From positions 1-50,456 of the forward strand of contig JAPLMQ010000094.1 in NCBI GenBank assembly GCA_026386955.1: 50,456 nucleotides of DNA, read 5' to 3'. This document shows, one piece after another, positions 1-6,112 of this stretch (position 1 is the first letter of the stretch; each line of letters opens with the position of its first letter). Position numbers and translations under genes: made by a program. The notes under the pieces are model-generated. The model was not told the DNA's origin. It saw only the letters and a program-made list of their open reading frames with translations, and searched no databases. The stretch is from Planctomycetota bacterium. Its GTDB lineage: Bacteria > Planctomycetota > Phycisphaerae > Phycisphaerales > Phycisphaeraceae.

Positions 1-128
1 GAGTTCTTCATCTGGTTGGCGGTCTTGCGGGCGGCGCCGAGGGCCGGGAGCAGGATGCCGATGAGCAGGGCGATGATGGAGATGACGACGAGCAGCTCGA
101 TGAGGGTGAACGCACGGGTCTTTCGCAT
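1..128 (-). CDS. Type II secretion pseudopilin-like protein, N-terminal part
   Basis: Only the first 42 codons are in the window; the gene continues beyond position 1. The start has the prepilin cleavage/methylation signature: a short basic leader MRKTRA, then FTLIELLVVISIIALLIGIL, a hydrophobic helix with the conserved Glu at +5 of the mature protein, then PALGAARK. Such proteins are processed by a prepilin peptidase and built into type II secretion or type IV pilus-like fibres. The FTLIELLVVI...LLPAL form is very common in planctomycetal DUF1559 proteins, which exist in many copies per genome. An AGGAG box lies 7 nt before the ATG. The body is not visible, so the subfamily is an inference. 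Confidence 0.9.
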   Translation of the reverse strand, partial: MRKTRAFTLIELLVVISIIALLIGILLPALGAARKTANQMKN

Positions 129-149
129 GGACAGGCTCCTGTGATGGGA

Positions 150-158
150 TGTGGATAG
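150..158 (-). promoter_or_regulatory. DnaA-box-like 9-mer upstream of the pseudopilin gene
   Basis: On the minus strand this reads CTATCCACA, one mismatch from the consensus TTATCCACA. A second one-mismatch box, TTATCCACG, lies at 413-421. A single near match is expected by chance fairly often, so this is recorded mainly because of the AT-rich and dyad-rich stretch that follows. Confidence 0.25.
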
Positions 159-412
159 GACGTTGCGGATCGGTGCTGGGTATGGATTCGCCGCGTGATT
201 TGGATGCGGGCTCACCAAGTCATGGACGCCCAACTTCGCGGGGGGACAGCGGGAGCCTGATTTTTTTGATGGTGCCCGTGACGGATGGTGTGTGGCGTCG
301 CGAGGCTGTTTGGTTGCACCCTCTGCCAAGGGATTCTGATCGCCCCGGCAGGGATCGAGGACTTGCGCGCGGCGTGGGGATCTGTCGTGCGTGAGGATGC
401 CGTGACCCAGAC

Positions 413-614
413 TTATCCACGTCCTGATTCTTGATTCTGAATCAGAATCAAAACCAGAGGTGATGCGGGTCTGAATTGGAAGGAGAGGCAATGTAATTAT
501 AAAGATAAATAAATAATACATTTATAATTATATCGGATTTGCGATCGAAGGAAAATGTACGCAGAGAAGGGCAAATGGCGGGTTTTGATTCACGTTGATT
601 CATGCGTGAATCAA
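413..614. promoter_or_regulatory. TTGATTC dyad module, copy 1
   Basis: A DnaA-box-like TTATCCACG (413-421) is followed by TGATTC and a perfect dyad at 431-451, with arms TTGATTCTGA and TCAGAATCAA around one central base. After 133 bp comes a cluster of the same half-site: TTGATTCACG (585-594), then TTGATTCA-TGCG-TGAATCAA (595-614). The same elements occur in the same order, but on the opposite strand, at 48526-48742. The module lies upstream of the pseudopilin gene, so it could be its operator, but the repeat of the whole arrangement suggests a dedicated DNA-binding protein. No known regulator motif is recognised. Confidence 0.6.
489..537. other. Strongly AT-rich stretch between the dyads
   Basis: About 50 bp are almost entirely A and T (for example ATAAATAAATAATACATTTA), in a genome that is otherwise very GC-rich. 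No reading frame or clear terminator is visible. It could be an UP element or promoter region, a nucleoid-protein site, or a DNA-unwinding element, since DnaA-box-like sequences lie on its upstream side. The sequence does not decide between these. Confidence 0.5.
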
Positions 615-884
615 ACATCCACAATCGCCCCGCGCGGGTCGGCGTCGGCTGGGCGAAAGGTCGATCGTAAGTGTTGGCGACCACCACTCGCTTGCGGGCA
701 CGAATCGTCGGGCGATGGGCGGCCGGCGAACGCGATTTGCCGCCGCTCAATCCCCTCCCCGGCTGACTTCCGCGCGGGCCTTGAGGTATGCTCACCTAGC
801 TGCTTCCAACCTCGCAGCGGCCCGGGACGCCCTGGACCGCCTTCAAGGCGATGCCGGTAGGGTGGCGTGATCGGAGTGTGGTGC

Positions 885-992
885 ATGGGTGACCGGGCTT
901 CCAACTTCATCGTGTCCATGTTCATCATGGTGGTCATCTTCGGGTTCGTCTTGGCGGTGAAGACGCTATTCTTCGGCAACGCAAAGAAATGA
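885..992 (+). CDS. 35-residue single-pass membrane peptide
   Basis: A short frame starts at ATG 885 with GGAG eight nt upstream and ends at TGA 990-992, only 4 bp before tRNA-Leu. It encodes MGDRASNF, then a hydrophobic segment IVSMFIMVVIFGFVLAV (about residues 9-25), then a basic tail ending NAKK. This is the layout of a small inner-membrane peptide with a short N-terminal head and positive C-terminus. No family is recognised. The ribosome site and membrane segment argue for a real gene; the small size leaves doubt. Confidence 0.5.
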   Translation: MGDRASNFIVSMFIMVVIFGFVLAVKTLFFGNAKK

Positions 993-996
993 CCCG

Positions 997-1080
997 GCGG
1001 GCGTGGCGGAACTGGCAGACGCGACGGCCTTAGGAGCCGTTGGGCTCACCCCCGTGCAGGTTCAACTCCTGTCGCCCGCA
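997..1080 (+). tRNA. tRNA-Leu (anticodon UAG)
   Basis: The acceptor stem pairs GCGGGCG (997-1003) with CGCCCGC (1073-1079), with discriminator A at 1080. The anticodon arm is ACGGC-CTTAGGA-GCCGT, giving UAG, which reads CUN leucine codons. A long variable arm (class II tRNA) and a T arm containing GTTCAAC are present. The 3' CCA is not encoded. The gene is 84 nt long. Confidence 0.95.
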
Positions 1081-1183
1081 TTGGACTCCATCCCCCGTCC
1101 GTGCCACAAGCCACAGCCGTGGCATCCCGTGGCCGGCGCGGCACCGAAAGCCTTGTTTCCAGGGCCTAAAGCCCGATCCGTGG

Positions 1184-1235
1184 GACTTAGGATCCACTGG
1201 GGCAACCCTTGCAGGTTCGACTCCTGTCGCCCGCA
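1184..1235 (+). pseudogene. tRNA-Leu 3' fragment (pseudo-tRNA)
   Basis: This stretch matches the 3' half of the tRNA-Leu just upstream: the CTTAGGA anticodon loop, a variable arm GGGGCAACCC, and a T arm plus acceptor 3' strand (1211-1235) that differs from 1056-1080 at one base (GTTCGAC for GTTCAAC). The region before it has no matching acceptor strand or D arm, and the anticodon stem carries an extra G, so it should not fold as a tRNA. A tRNA 3'-end duplication can be the scar of a past integration, but no integrase is present here. A partial tandem duplication is equally possible. Confidence 0.6.
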
Positions 1236-1349
1236 TTCGAGTCCAAAAACGTCGGGATGTTGCTGGCGGCAGGCAAGAAACGACCGCTTCGTGCGCGCTG
1301 CGGTACCGCAGCCCGCAGCCCGCGGAATTTCGCTCCCCGCCATGAACCT

Positions 1350-2315
1350 TCACTTCTTTTGCGTGGCAGGCGACGGCGGCAGCTCGCCCGAAAGCGTGCG
1401 CACCAATGTGCCGAACTTGCGCCCGACCTCGTGGAGAGCCGGCGTCGCCGCCGCGGGATCCGAGGCAAGCGATTTTTGACCCGCCTCCAAGGTCTCGACC
1501 AGTTCCTTGGTGGCGGTCTCCATCGGCGTTCCCTTCGCCAACTCGGCGGCGCGCTGCGCCTTGGCCAGCGCCTCCGCGATCCATTGGGGCATCTGCGGCT
1601 CGGCAGGGCGGGGCGAGTTCTGGCTGACGATCCCCGCCGTGAAGATGGCCTCCTTGAGCGCCTGGGCGAGCTTCGGCCCCGGGGGCCACGGCCGCTCCTT
1701 GTCCCCGGCCGGCTCCGGAATCGGCGTGACGACAATCGGCAGCGGCGGGCTGACGACGCGGAATCCCTCGCCCGTGTTGGCGCGCGACGGCTTCGCGATG
1801 ACGCCCAGCCGAAGCGTGTGCGTGCCGGGCTTCAATTGCAGGGAATGGCGGACCTCCTTGGAATCGAAGCCGAACATCCCGCCCGCCCACGCGAGCTCCT
1901 TCGTCGTGGCCTCGGTCCAGATCGGCGAGAGGGTGAGGAGCTGGTCCTCCAACGATCGGCCGACGCCCAAGTCGGGCAACGTTCCGCCGCGAAGGCCTCC
2001 CGGCCACTGGTACCAGATGCCGTCCACCTCGAGCTGGGCCGCCCTTTGCCCGTCGACCACGGTGAGATGCTCCCGCGGGCCGAGGTTCCGCACCTCCCAG
2101 CGCAGCCGCGGGATTTCGTCCTCGCACCATGTCCTTTGCTCGGCCAAAAACCGCAACTGCACGCCCTGCTCTGGGGGCGACCAGATCGACCAGATGCGGG
2201 GGTTTGCGGGCTGGTCTGCGGGTTGGGTCGCAGGTTGCGTGGCGGGCCCGGCCATCAAAGGATCGAGGGCGAGCGCCAAGACCGAGAGGGCGACCATCCA
2301 GGCCTTGTTCGTCAT
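1350..2315 (-). CDS. Secreted protein of unknown function
   Basis: 321 residues. A signal peptide is clear: MTNKAWMVALSVLALALDPLMAG, followed by a low-complexity PATQPATQPADQPA spacer of a kind common in this genome. The body has many Trp and beta-type segments (IWSIWSPPEQGVQLRF, LRWEVRNLGP, LTVVDGQRAAQLEVDGIWY), suggesting an Ig-like or carbohydrate-binding sandwich. The last 100 residues are helical and Ala/Glu-rich. No family is recognised. The ATG at 2315 is chosen because the signal peptide starts there. It follows the TPR gene on the same strand with 128 bp between, so the two may be co-transcribed. Confidence 0.75.
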   Translation of the reverse strand: MTNKAWMVALSVLALALDPLMAGPATQPATQPADQPANPRIWSIWSPPEQGVQLRFLAEQRTWCEDEIPRLRWEVRNLGPREHLTVVDGQRAAQLEVDGIWYQWPGGLRGGTLPDLGVGRSLEDQLLTLSPIWTEATTKELAWAGGMFGFDSKEVRHSLQLKPGTHTLRLGVIAKPSRANTGEGFRVVSPPLPIVVTPIPEPAGDKERPWPPGPKLAQALKEAIFTAGIVSQNSPRPAEPQMPQWIAEALAKAQRAAELAKGTPMETATKELVETLEAGQKSLASDPAAATPALHEVGRKFGTLVRTLSGELPPSPATQKK

Positions 2316-2443
2316 CGTTCGCTCTTTCCGGGTCGAAGGGATTGGACGCATGCCGTGCTGTGGAGTTCTCGCGAGTCTCGGAATCGAGTCGGCGCGGTCC
2401 CACGGACCGCAGTCCGTGGGCTTTGGTCGGACGCTCTTGATGA

Positions 2444-2995
2444 TCACGTGCGAGGTTTCGCGCGATCCAAATCCGCGAGATGCGCGGCGCATTCGTCGAC
2501 GCCGGCGCTGACGTGGGTCGCCTCGTAGAGCGACTTCGCCTCCGCCCACAGCTTCCGTGCCTCGTCGCGATTCCCGCCGGCCTCCTTGAGGAGCGCCAGC
2601 GGGCGCACCGCGTTGGCGAGGTCGAGCTTGGGCGTGCCCGGGTCGGCGCGGTAGAGGGCGAGGGCCTCGTGGTAACACGGCTCCGCCAACGTGAGTCGGC
2701 CGGCGTCCTGATGGATGTCGCCCAAATGGCGGACGGTGTGGGCGAGCAGGAGCGGGTCGGCCTCGGCGCGGCAGAGGGCGACGGCTTCCTCGTACAGGGG
2801 CCGGGCGGCCTCGCCCCGGCCGAGGTCGCGCTCGATCTGGCCCAGGCCCTTGAGGGCGTCGATCAATTCACGCCTCGTGCCGGCGGAGCGGCTGAGCGCC
2901 ACCACCTCGAGCATCGATCGATGGGCGTCGGCGGGGCGGCGCTCCCGGCGGGCCTGGTGCGCTTGCTGGAGCAGGGCGGCGATCGTTTCAGGCAT
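2444..2995 (-). CDS. TPR-repeat protein
   Basis: 183 residues with at least three tetratricopeptide repeats, for example GLGQIERDLGRGEAARPLYE, HLGDIHQDAGRLTLAEPCYH and PLALLKEAGGNRDEARKLW, each with the A/G-x3-Y/W spacing of the family. TPRs form helical scaffolds for protein binding; the partner is unknown. There is no signal peptide, so it is probably cytoplasmic. The start is set at MPETIAALLQQ (ATG 2995). An upstream in-frame extension only translates the family B repeat at 3035 and is rejected. Its promoter must therefore lie in or next to that repeat. Confidence 0.8.
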   Translation of the reverse strand: MPETIAALLQQAHQARRERRPADAHRSMLEVVALSRSAGTRRELIDALKGLGQIERDLGRGEAARPLYEEAVALCRAEADPLLLAHTVRHLGDIHQDAGRLTLAEPCYHEALALYRADPGTPKLDLANAVRPLALLKEAGGNRDEARKLWAEAKSLYEATHVSAGVDECAAHLADLDRAKPRT

Positions 2996-3034
2996 GGGTG
3001 CCTCGGAATCGGGTTGACGATGGGCGCGCGTTGC

Positions 3035-3194
3035 CTGGTGCCACATGTCATCGTACTCGTGACATGTGCCGGTCGACAGAGGATCTGCGTTGCGCGAAGT
3101 CGTTCGATATTGGGGCGAGAACGCCGAAAGCCCACATTTCATGGGGTTTCAACGACTTCGTGGGACGTGGGGTTCACGGCCTCTCCAGACACAT
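3035..3194. repeat. Family B inverted-repeat element, copy 1, right end missing
   Basis: The left end CTGGTGCCACATGTCATCG continues as TACTCGTGACATGTG, itself a hairpin (CACATGTCA with TGACATGTG). The interior resembles the copy at 21585-21766. The expected right end is lost: similarity stops near ACACATG at about 3194, inside the reading frame of the amidohydrolase, so the element forms the last codons and the stop of that gene. Confidence 0.8.
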
Positions 3195-3880
3195 GGCGAG
3201 GCGGCGTAAAAATCGGCGTCGCTGCCCCAGATGATCTTGTCCTCCAGCCCTTGCGAGACCAAATAAGGGAACAGACCTCGCGGGCACCAGGAGACGCAGG
3301 TCTCCAGCCAGGCGTTGTCGAACTTGCGGGCGACCTCGATGTAGCGGTCCAGCCGGGCCGAGCCGACGTGGGCGAGGATCCAGTTGCAGCGCCAGTAGCG
3401 GGCGATCAGCGGCTCCATGTGGTCGAGCTCGGCCCCCCAGACGTGGCAGAGGATTGGGCAGCCCTTCTCCTGGGCGAACTCCAGCGCGGGGCGGATCGCG
3501 GGGTGGTCGTAGTTCATGCCCTGCCCGGTGTGGAGCTTCAGGGCCCGGCAGCCCCCCGCCCAGCAGCGCTCGCATTCCTTCAACACCGACTCGGGCTGGT
3601 AGGCGTTGATGGTGATGTAGCCCAGGATGCGGTCGGGGAATTGCTGCACCGCCTCGATGACCTGGTCGTTTCCGCGGAGCCAGCCGCCGATCGTGCCGGG
3701 GATCGAGCTGACGGCCGTCAAATCAATTCCGAGCCGGTCCTTCGCCCGGACCATCCCCTTGGCGGAGGCGTCGAGGATCAGGAAGTCGAAGTTCTGCCCC
3801 AGGTGGGCGTGCGTGTCCATCACGAAGTGGAAGTCGATGGGCTTCCCGGCGAAGGCGGCGGCGGCGTAGCGGTCAGTCAC
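3149..3880 (-). CDS. Amidohydrolase-fold (TIM-barrel) metal-dependent hydrolase, C-terminus replaced by a repeat
   Basis: 243 residues of the Amidohydrolase_2 family. Metal and active-site elements are visible in order: DTHAHLG (residues 22-28), ALKLHT, LCHVWG, ILAHVGS and IIWGSD. Members hydrolyse or decarboxylate small acids and lactones; the substrate is not determined. After GSDADFYAASP the sequence becomes CVWRGREPHVPRSR and stops, and those codons lie in the family B repeat, so the usual final helices of some 30-40 residues are missing. The protein may be damaged. The GTG start overlaps the preceding gene by 8 bp, placing it third in an operon with the dehydrogenase at 5626 and the paralogue at 4640. 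Confidence 0.8.
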   Translation of the reverse strand: MTDRYAAAAFAGKPIDFHFVMDTHAHLGQNFDFLILDASAKGMVRAKDRLGIDLTAVSSIPGTIGGWLRGNDQVIEAVQQFPDRILGYITINAYQPESVLKECERCWAGGCRALKLHTGQGMNYDHPAIRPALEFAQEKGCPILCHVWGAELDHMEPLIARYWRCNWILAHVGSARLDRYIEVARKFDNAWLETCVSWCPRGLFPYLVSQGLEDKIIWGSDADFYAASPCVWRGREPHVPRSR

Positions 3881-4640
3881 GGCGCACCTCGTTCAAGAGT
3901 CGCTGGGCGTTCCCGCCGGCGATGAGGGACTTCGCTTCGTCGGAGATCCCGGCATACATCACGCCCACGATGCCCGCCCCCGGCTCGCTGCGCGGGAAGT
4001 TGGTCCCGAAGAGGAACTGCCTCGCGCCGAAGCGCTGCACGAGGTAGTCGATGCCCAGGTGGACCGAATGCGGCACGGCCAGCACGACGTGGAGATTCGG
4101 GAAGAGCCCCAGCAGCGGATAGACCACGCGGTGGAAGCCCATGCGAGGCAGGCCCTGCATGATGACGGGCAGCTTGGGGAAATCGCGGAGCACGTCGTGG
4201 AGGTGATTCGGGTCGACCTCGCCGAGCGTGACCATGAGCGGCAGCCGGCGGTCCTGCATGGCGGCGAGCATCGCGCCCGAGCACCAAGGCACGAGCAGGT
4301 AGCCGTTCTTGCGGAGGCGTGCGACGCCCGCGGCCGCGCCGCGGCGGGTGAAGTCGATGATGGCGTCGGCGGGGCGGTCGAGGAAAAGCTCGCCGCCCTC
4401 GGGCGTGACCTCGGGCACGGGGAGCAGCCGCTTGGCGTGCGGGGCGAGGTCGTCGAAGAGTTGGAGGTTGGCGTGGTCGCTGGCGATGTGGTCGGACCAC
4501 GCGCCGGTGACGAGCGCCTGCGCGATCGACAGGCGGTCCATCTCGCGCAGGAGTTCCGCGATCCGCGGCGACTCGGGGCCGCCCTCGCCTCCCGGGTTGC
4601 GGTCCGATCCGCTGTGGCAACAGGCGTCGATCCAGATCAT
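3873..4640 (-). CDS. Amidohydrolase-fold protein with degenerate metal site
   Basis: 255 residues with the length and layout of Amidohydrolase_2 proteins, ending with a normal helix (ISDEAKSLIAGGNAQRLLNE). The expected metal ligands are altered: the first strand reads IDACCHSG instead of DxHxH, the middle strand is LMVTLGE without His, VIMQGLPRMG replaces the usual AHxGG, and the terminal GSD is FGTNFP, with Asn near 214. It may therefore be non-catalytic, a partner of the gene that follows, or use another chemistry. The ATG overlaps the stop of the dehydrogenase gene by ATGA, indicating translational coupling. Confidence 0.75.
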   Translation of the reverse strand: MIWIDACCHSGSDRNPGGEGGPESPRIAELLREMDRLSIAQALVTGAWSDHIASDHANLQLFDDLAPHAKRLLPVPEVTPEGGELFLDRPADAIIDFTRRGAAAGVARLRKNGYLLVPWCSGAMLAAMQDRRLPLMVTLGEVDPNHLHDVLRDFPKLPVIMQGLPRMGFHRVVYPLLGLFPNLHVVLAVPHSVHLGIDYLVQRFGARQFLFGTNFPRSEPGAGIVGVMYAGISDEAKSLIAGGNAQRLLNEVRRD

Positions 4641-5626
4641 GGCTTGGCCCAGTCGAAGAGGATGCCCATGGTCTCGCCGCGGCGTTCGTTCGCGGTCTTG
4701 TAGGCCAGCTCGCATTGCGCGGGGGCGAAGGTGTGGGTGTTGATGCCGGCGAGGTTGAAGCGGCCGGTGGCGACGAGGTGGAAGAAGAGGCGGTAGATCT
4801 GCGGGGCGCCCCAGAGGGGAGTGTCGTGCCCGTCGTGCGCGCCGACGATGGTCAGGCCGCGGGTGATGACGTCGGAGGAGAGCTGCTGCTGCGAGGGCGT
4901 GCCGGTGTCGCCGAGGACGACGACGCGCCCGCGGCGCTCCGCGAGGGCGAGGGCTGCGGCGAAGACCTTGGGATGGCCGGTGGAGTCGATGACGACGCGC
5001 GGGGCCTTGCCGTGGTTCGCGGCGAGCACGGCCTCCTTCGCCTGGTCGGCGCTCTGGCTGATCACCGCGGTCGCCCCGCCTTTGCGGGCCAGCTCGAGGC
5101 GCGAGGCGACGGGGTCGATGACGACCAGGCTCACGGCGCCGGCGGCGGCGGCCCAGCGGGTGATCATCTGCCCGATCGGCCCGGCCCCGATGACCAGCAC
5201 GCTGTCGCCCAGCTCGAACTGGGCGGCCTTGGCGCCGTGGCCGGTGATCTTGGCGAGCCCGAACCACGCGGCCTCGCGCGGGTCGATCCCCTCGGGCAGC
5301 GGGTAGACGTGGGCGGCGTCGACCACGTGGTGCGAGGCGTGCGACTGCCGCCCCACGACGCGGTCGCCGGGCTTGAAGCCGGCGACCTTGGGGCCGACGG
5401 CATCGACGACGGCGACGGTGCAATAGCCGGGATAGAAGGGGTATTTCACCCAGTTGTCCCAGTGCGTGCCGGGCTCGAAGAGGCGGTTGAAGACGATGTT
5501 CTCGGTGCCGGTGCTCATGAGCGAGCAGATGGTGCGCAGGCGGACGTCGTTCTCGCCCAGGGAGGGGAGGTCGAAGGATTCGAGGCGGACTTGCTGTTTG
5601 GCGGGGAAGACGAAGCGGGAGGCCAT
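4637..5626 (-). CDS. Medium-chain (MDR) dehydrogenase, zinc-independent type
   Basis: 329 residues. An N-terminal GroES-like domain is followed by a Rossmann domain with GAGPIG (147-152) and an acidic residue ending strand 2 (VVIDP, Asp171), which favours NAD over NADP. Catalytic zinc ligands of classical alcohol dehydrogenases are not evident: the position after Cys34 reads SLMSTGTE, and the GHE motif is replaced by PGYC. Many MDR proteins annotated as sugar or polyol dehydrogenases carry the STGTE form. As first gene of the operon with two amidohydrolase-fold proteins, it probably acts in oxidation of a sugar or cyclitol, but the substrate is not shown. A CCCCGGAACCT tract precedes the start. 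Confidence 0.85.
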   Translation of the reverse strand: MASRFVFPAKQQVRLESFDLPSLGENDVRLRTICSLMSTGTENIVFNRLFEPGTHWDNWVKYPFYPGYCTVAVVDAVGPKVAGFKPGDRVVGRQSHASHHVVDAAHVYPLPEGIDPREAAWFGLAKITGHGAKAAQFELGDSVLVIGAGPIGQMITRWAAAAGAVSLVVIDPVASRLELARKGGATAVISQSADQAKEAVLAANHGKAPRVVIDSTGHPKVFAAALALAERRGRVVVLGDTGTPSQQQLSSDVITRGLTIVGAHDGHDTPLWGAPQIYRLFFHLVATGRFNLAGINTHTFAPAQCELAYKTANERRGETMGILFDWAKP

Positions 5627-5725
5627 GGGGAGGTTCCGGGGAGGTTCCGGGGGCCGGGGGGTGTGCGGTGGGGAGATGTTGTACCGCGCCGGGGCGGGGG
5701 TTTGTCGGTTTCATCAGGCGAAAGC

Positions 5726-6039
5726 CTGATCAGAGCCGGGGACTGTGTCCCCGTCGATCGGGCGCGCAGCGGTACTCCGCTCGCGCGAATTCTTGTCTTG
5801 TAGGGTGGCGCTGAGCGTACTCGCGAAGCCCACCGGCGCGGCGCGGCGCAGGGCGGACCGGGCCGCGCACGAACGCCGGACACCCAACCGGTGGGCTTCG
5901 CGGATTCCGGGGGTGCCGCTCAGCGCCACCCTACGCGGATGTGCGTTGCGGATCATCGCCGCGAGGTCGGCACGTCGCGCGCGGCGGAATACCGCCTGGC
6001 GCCTGAACTTCGGACACACAGTGTCCGTCTCTGATCAGA
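5726..6039. repeat. Family A inverted-repeat (REP/MITE-like) element, copy 1, with an inserted repeat
   Basis: The left end reads CTGATCAGAGCCGGGGACTG and the right end carries GACACACAGTGTCCG then TCTGATCAGA. Inner arms CGGTACTCCGC and its counterpart GCGGAATACCGC are present. The left hairpin is GGGGAC-TGT-GTCCCC, while most other copies have GGACAC-TGT-GTGTCC, so pairing is kept although the bases changed. This copy is longer than the roughly 226 bp standard because it holds the element at 5800-5934. It lies downstream of the glycosyltransferase gene. Confidence 0.8.
5800..5934. repeat. Long hairpin repeat inserted in a family A element
   Basis: Perfect 18-bp ends, GTAGGGTGGCGCTGAGCG and CGCTCAGCGCCACCCTAC, with a second pair of inner arms (CGCGAAGCCCACCGG and CCGGTGGGCTTCGCG). 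It separates the two halves of the family A copy and has none of the family A interior, so it looks like a separate element that landed there. Confidence 0.75.
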
Positions 6040-6112
6040 AAAGGCGTTTCAACAGAGCACCCGTCAGGAAGAAGGGCTCGCGCCGCCGCGCGGGAATCGA
6101 GTGGAACCCGCA

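Noticed and set aside
1150-1235. Second functional tRNA-Leu
   Set aside because: No acceptor 5' strand or D arm pairs with the 3' part, and the anticodon stem has an extra base.
1209-2528. Long plus-strand open frame over the secreted-protein gene
   Set aside because: It is rich in Arg, Leu and Gly with no domain signal, lies antisense to a gene with a clear signal peptide, and is explained by high GC content. Similar antisense frames occur opposite lon, sdhA, the glycosidase and other genes.
2996-3142. N-terminal extension of the TPR protein
   Set aside because: The extra residues (including TGTCHEYDDMWHQ) translate the family B repeat; the same peptide appears beside each family B copy.
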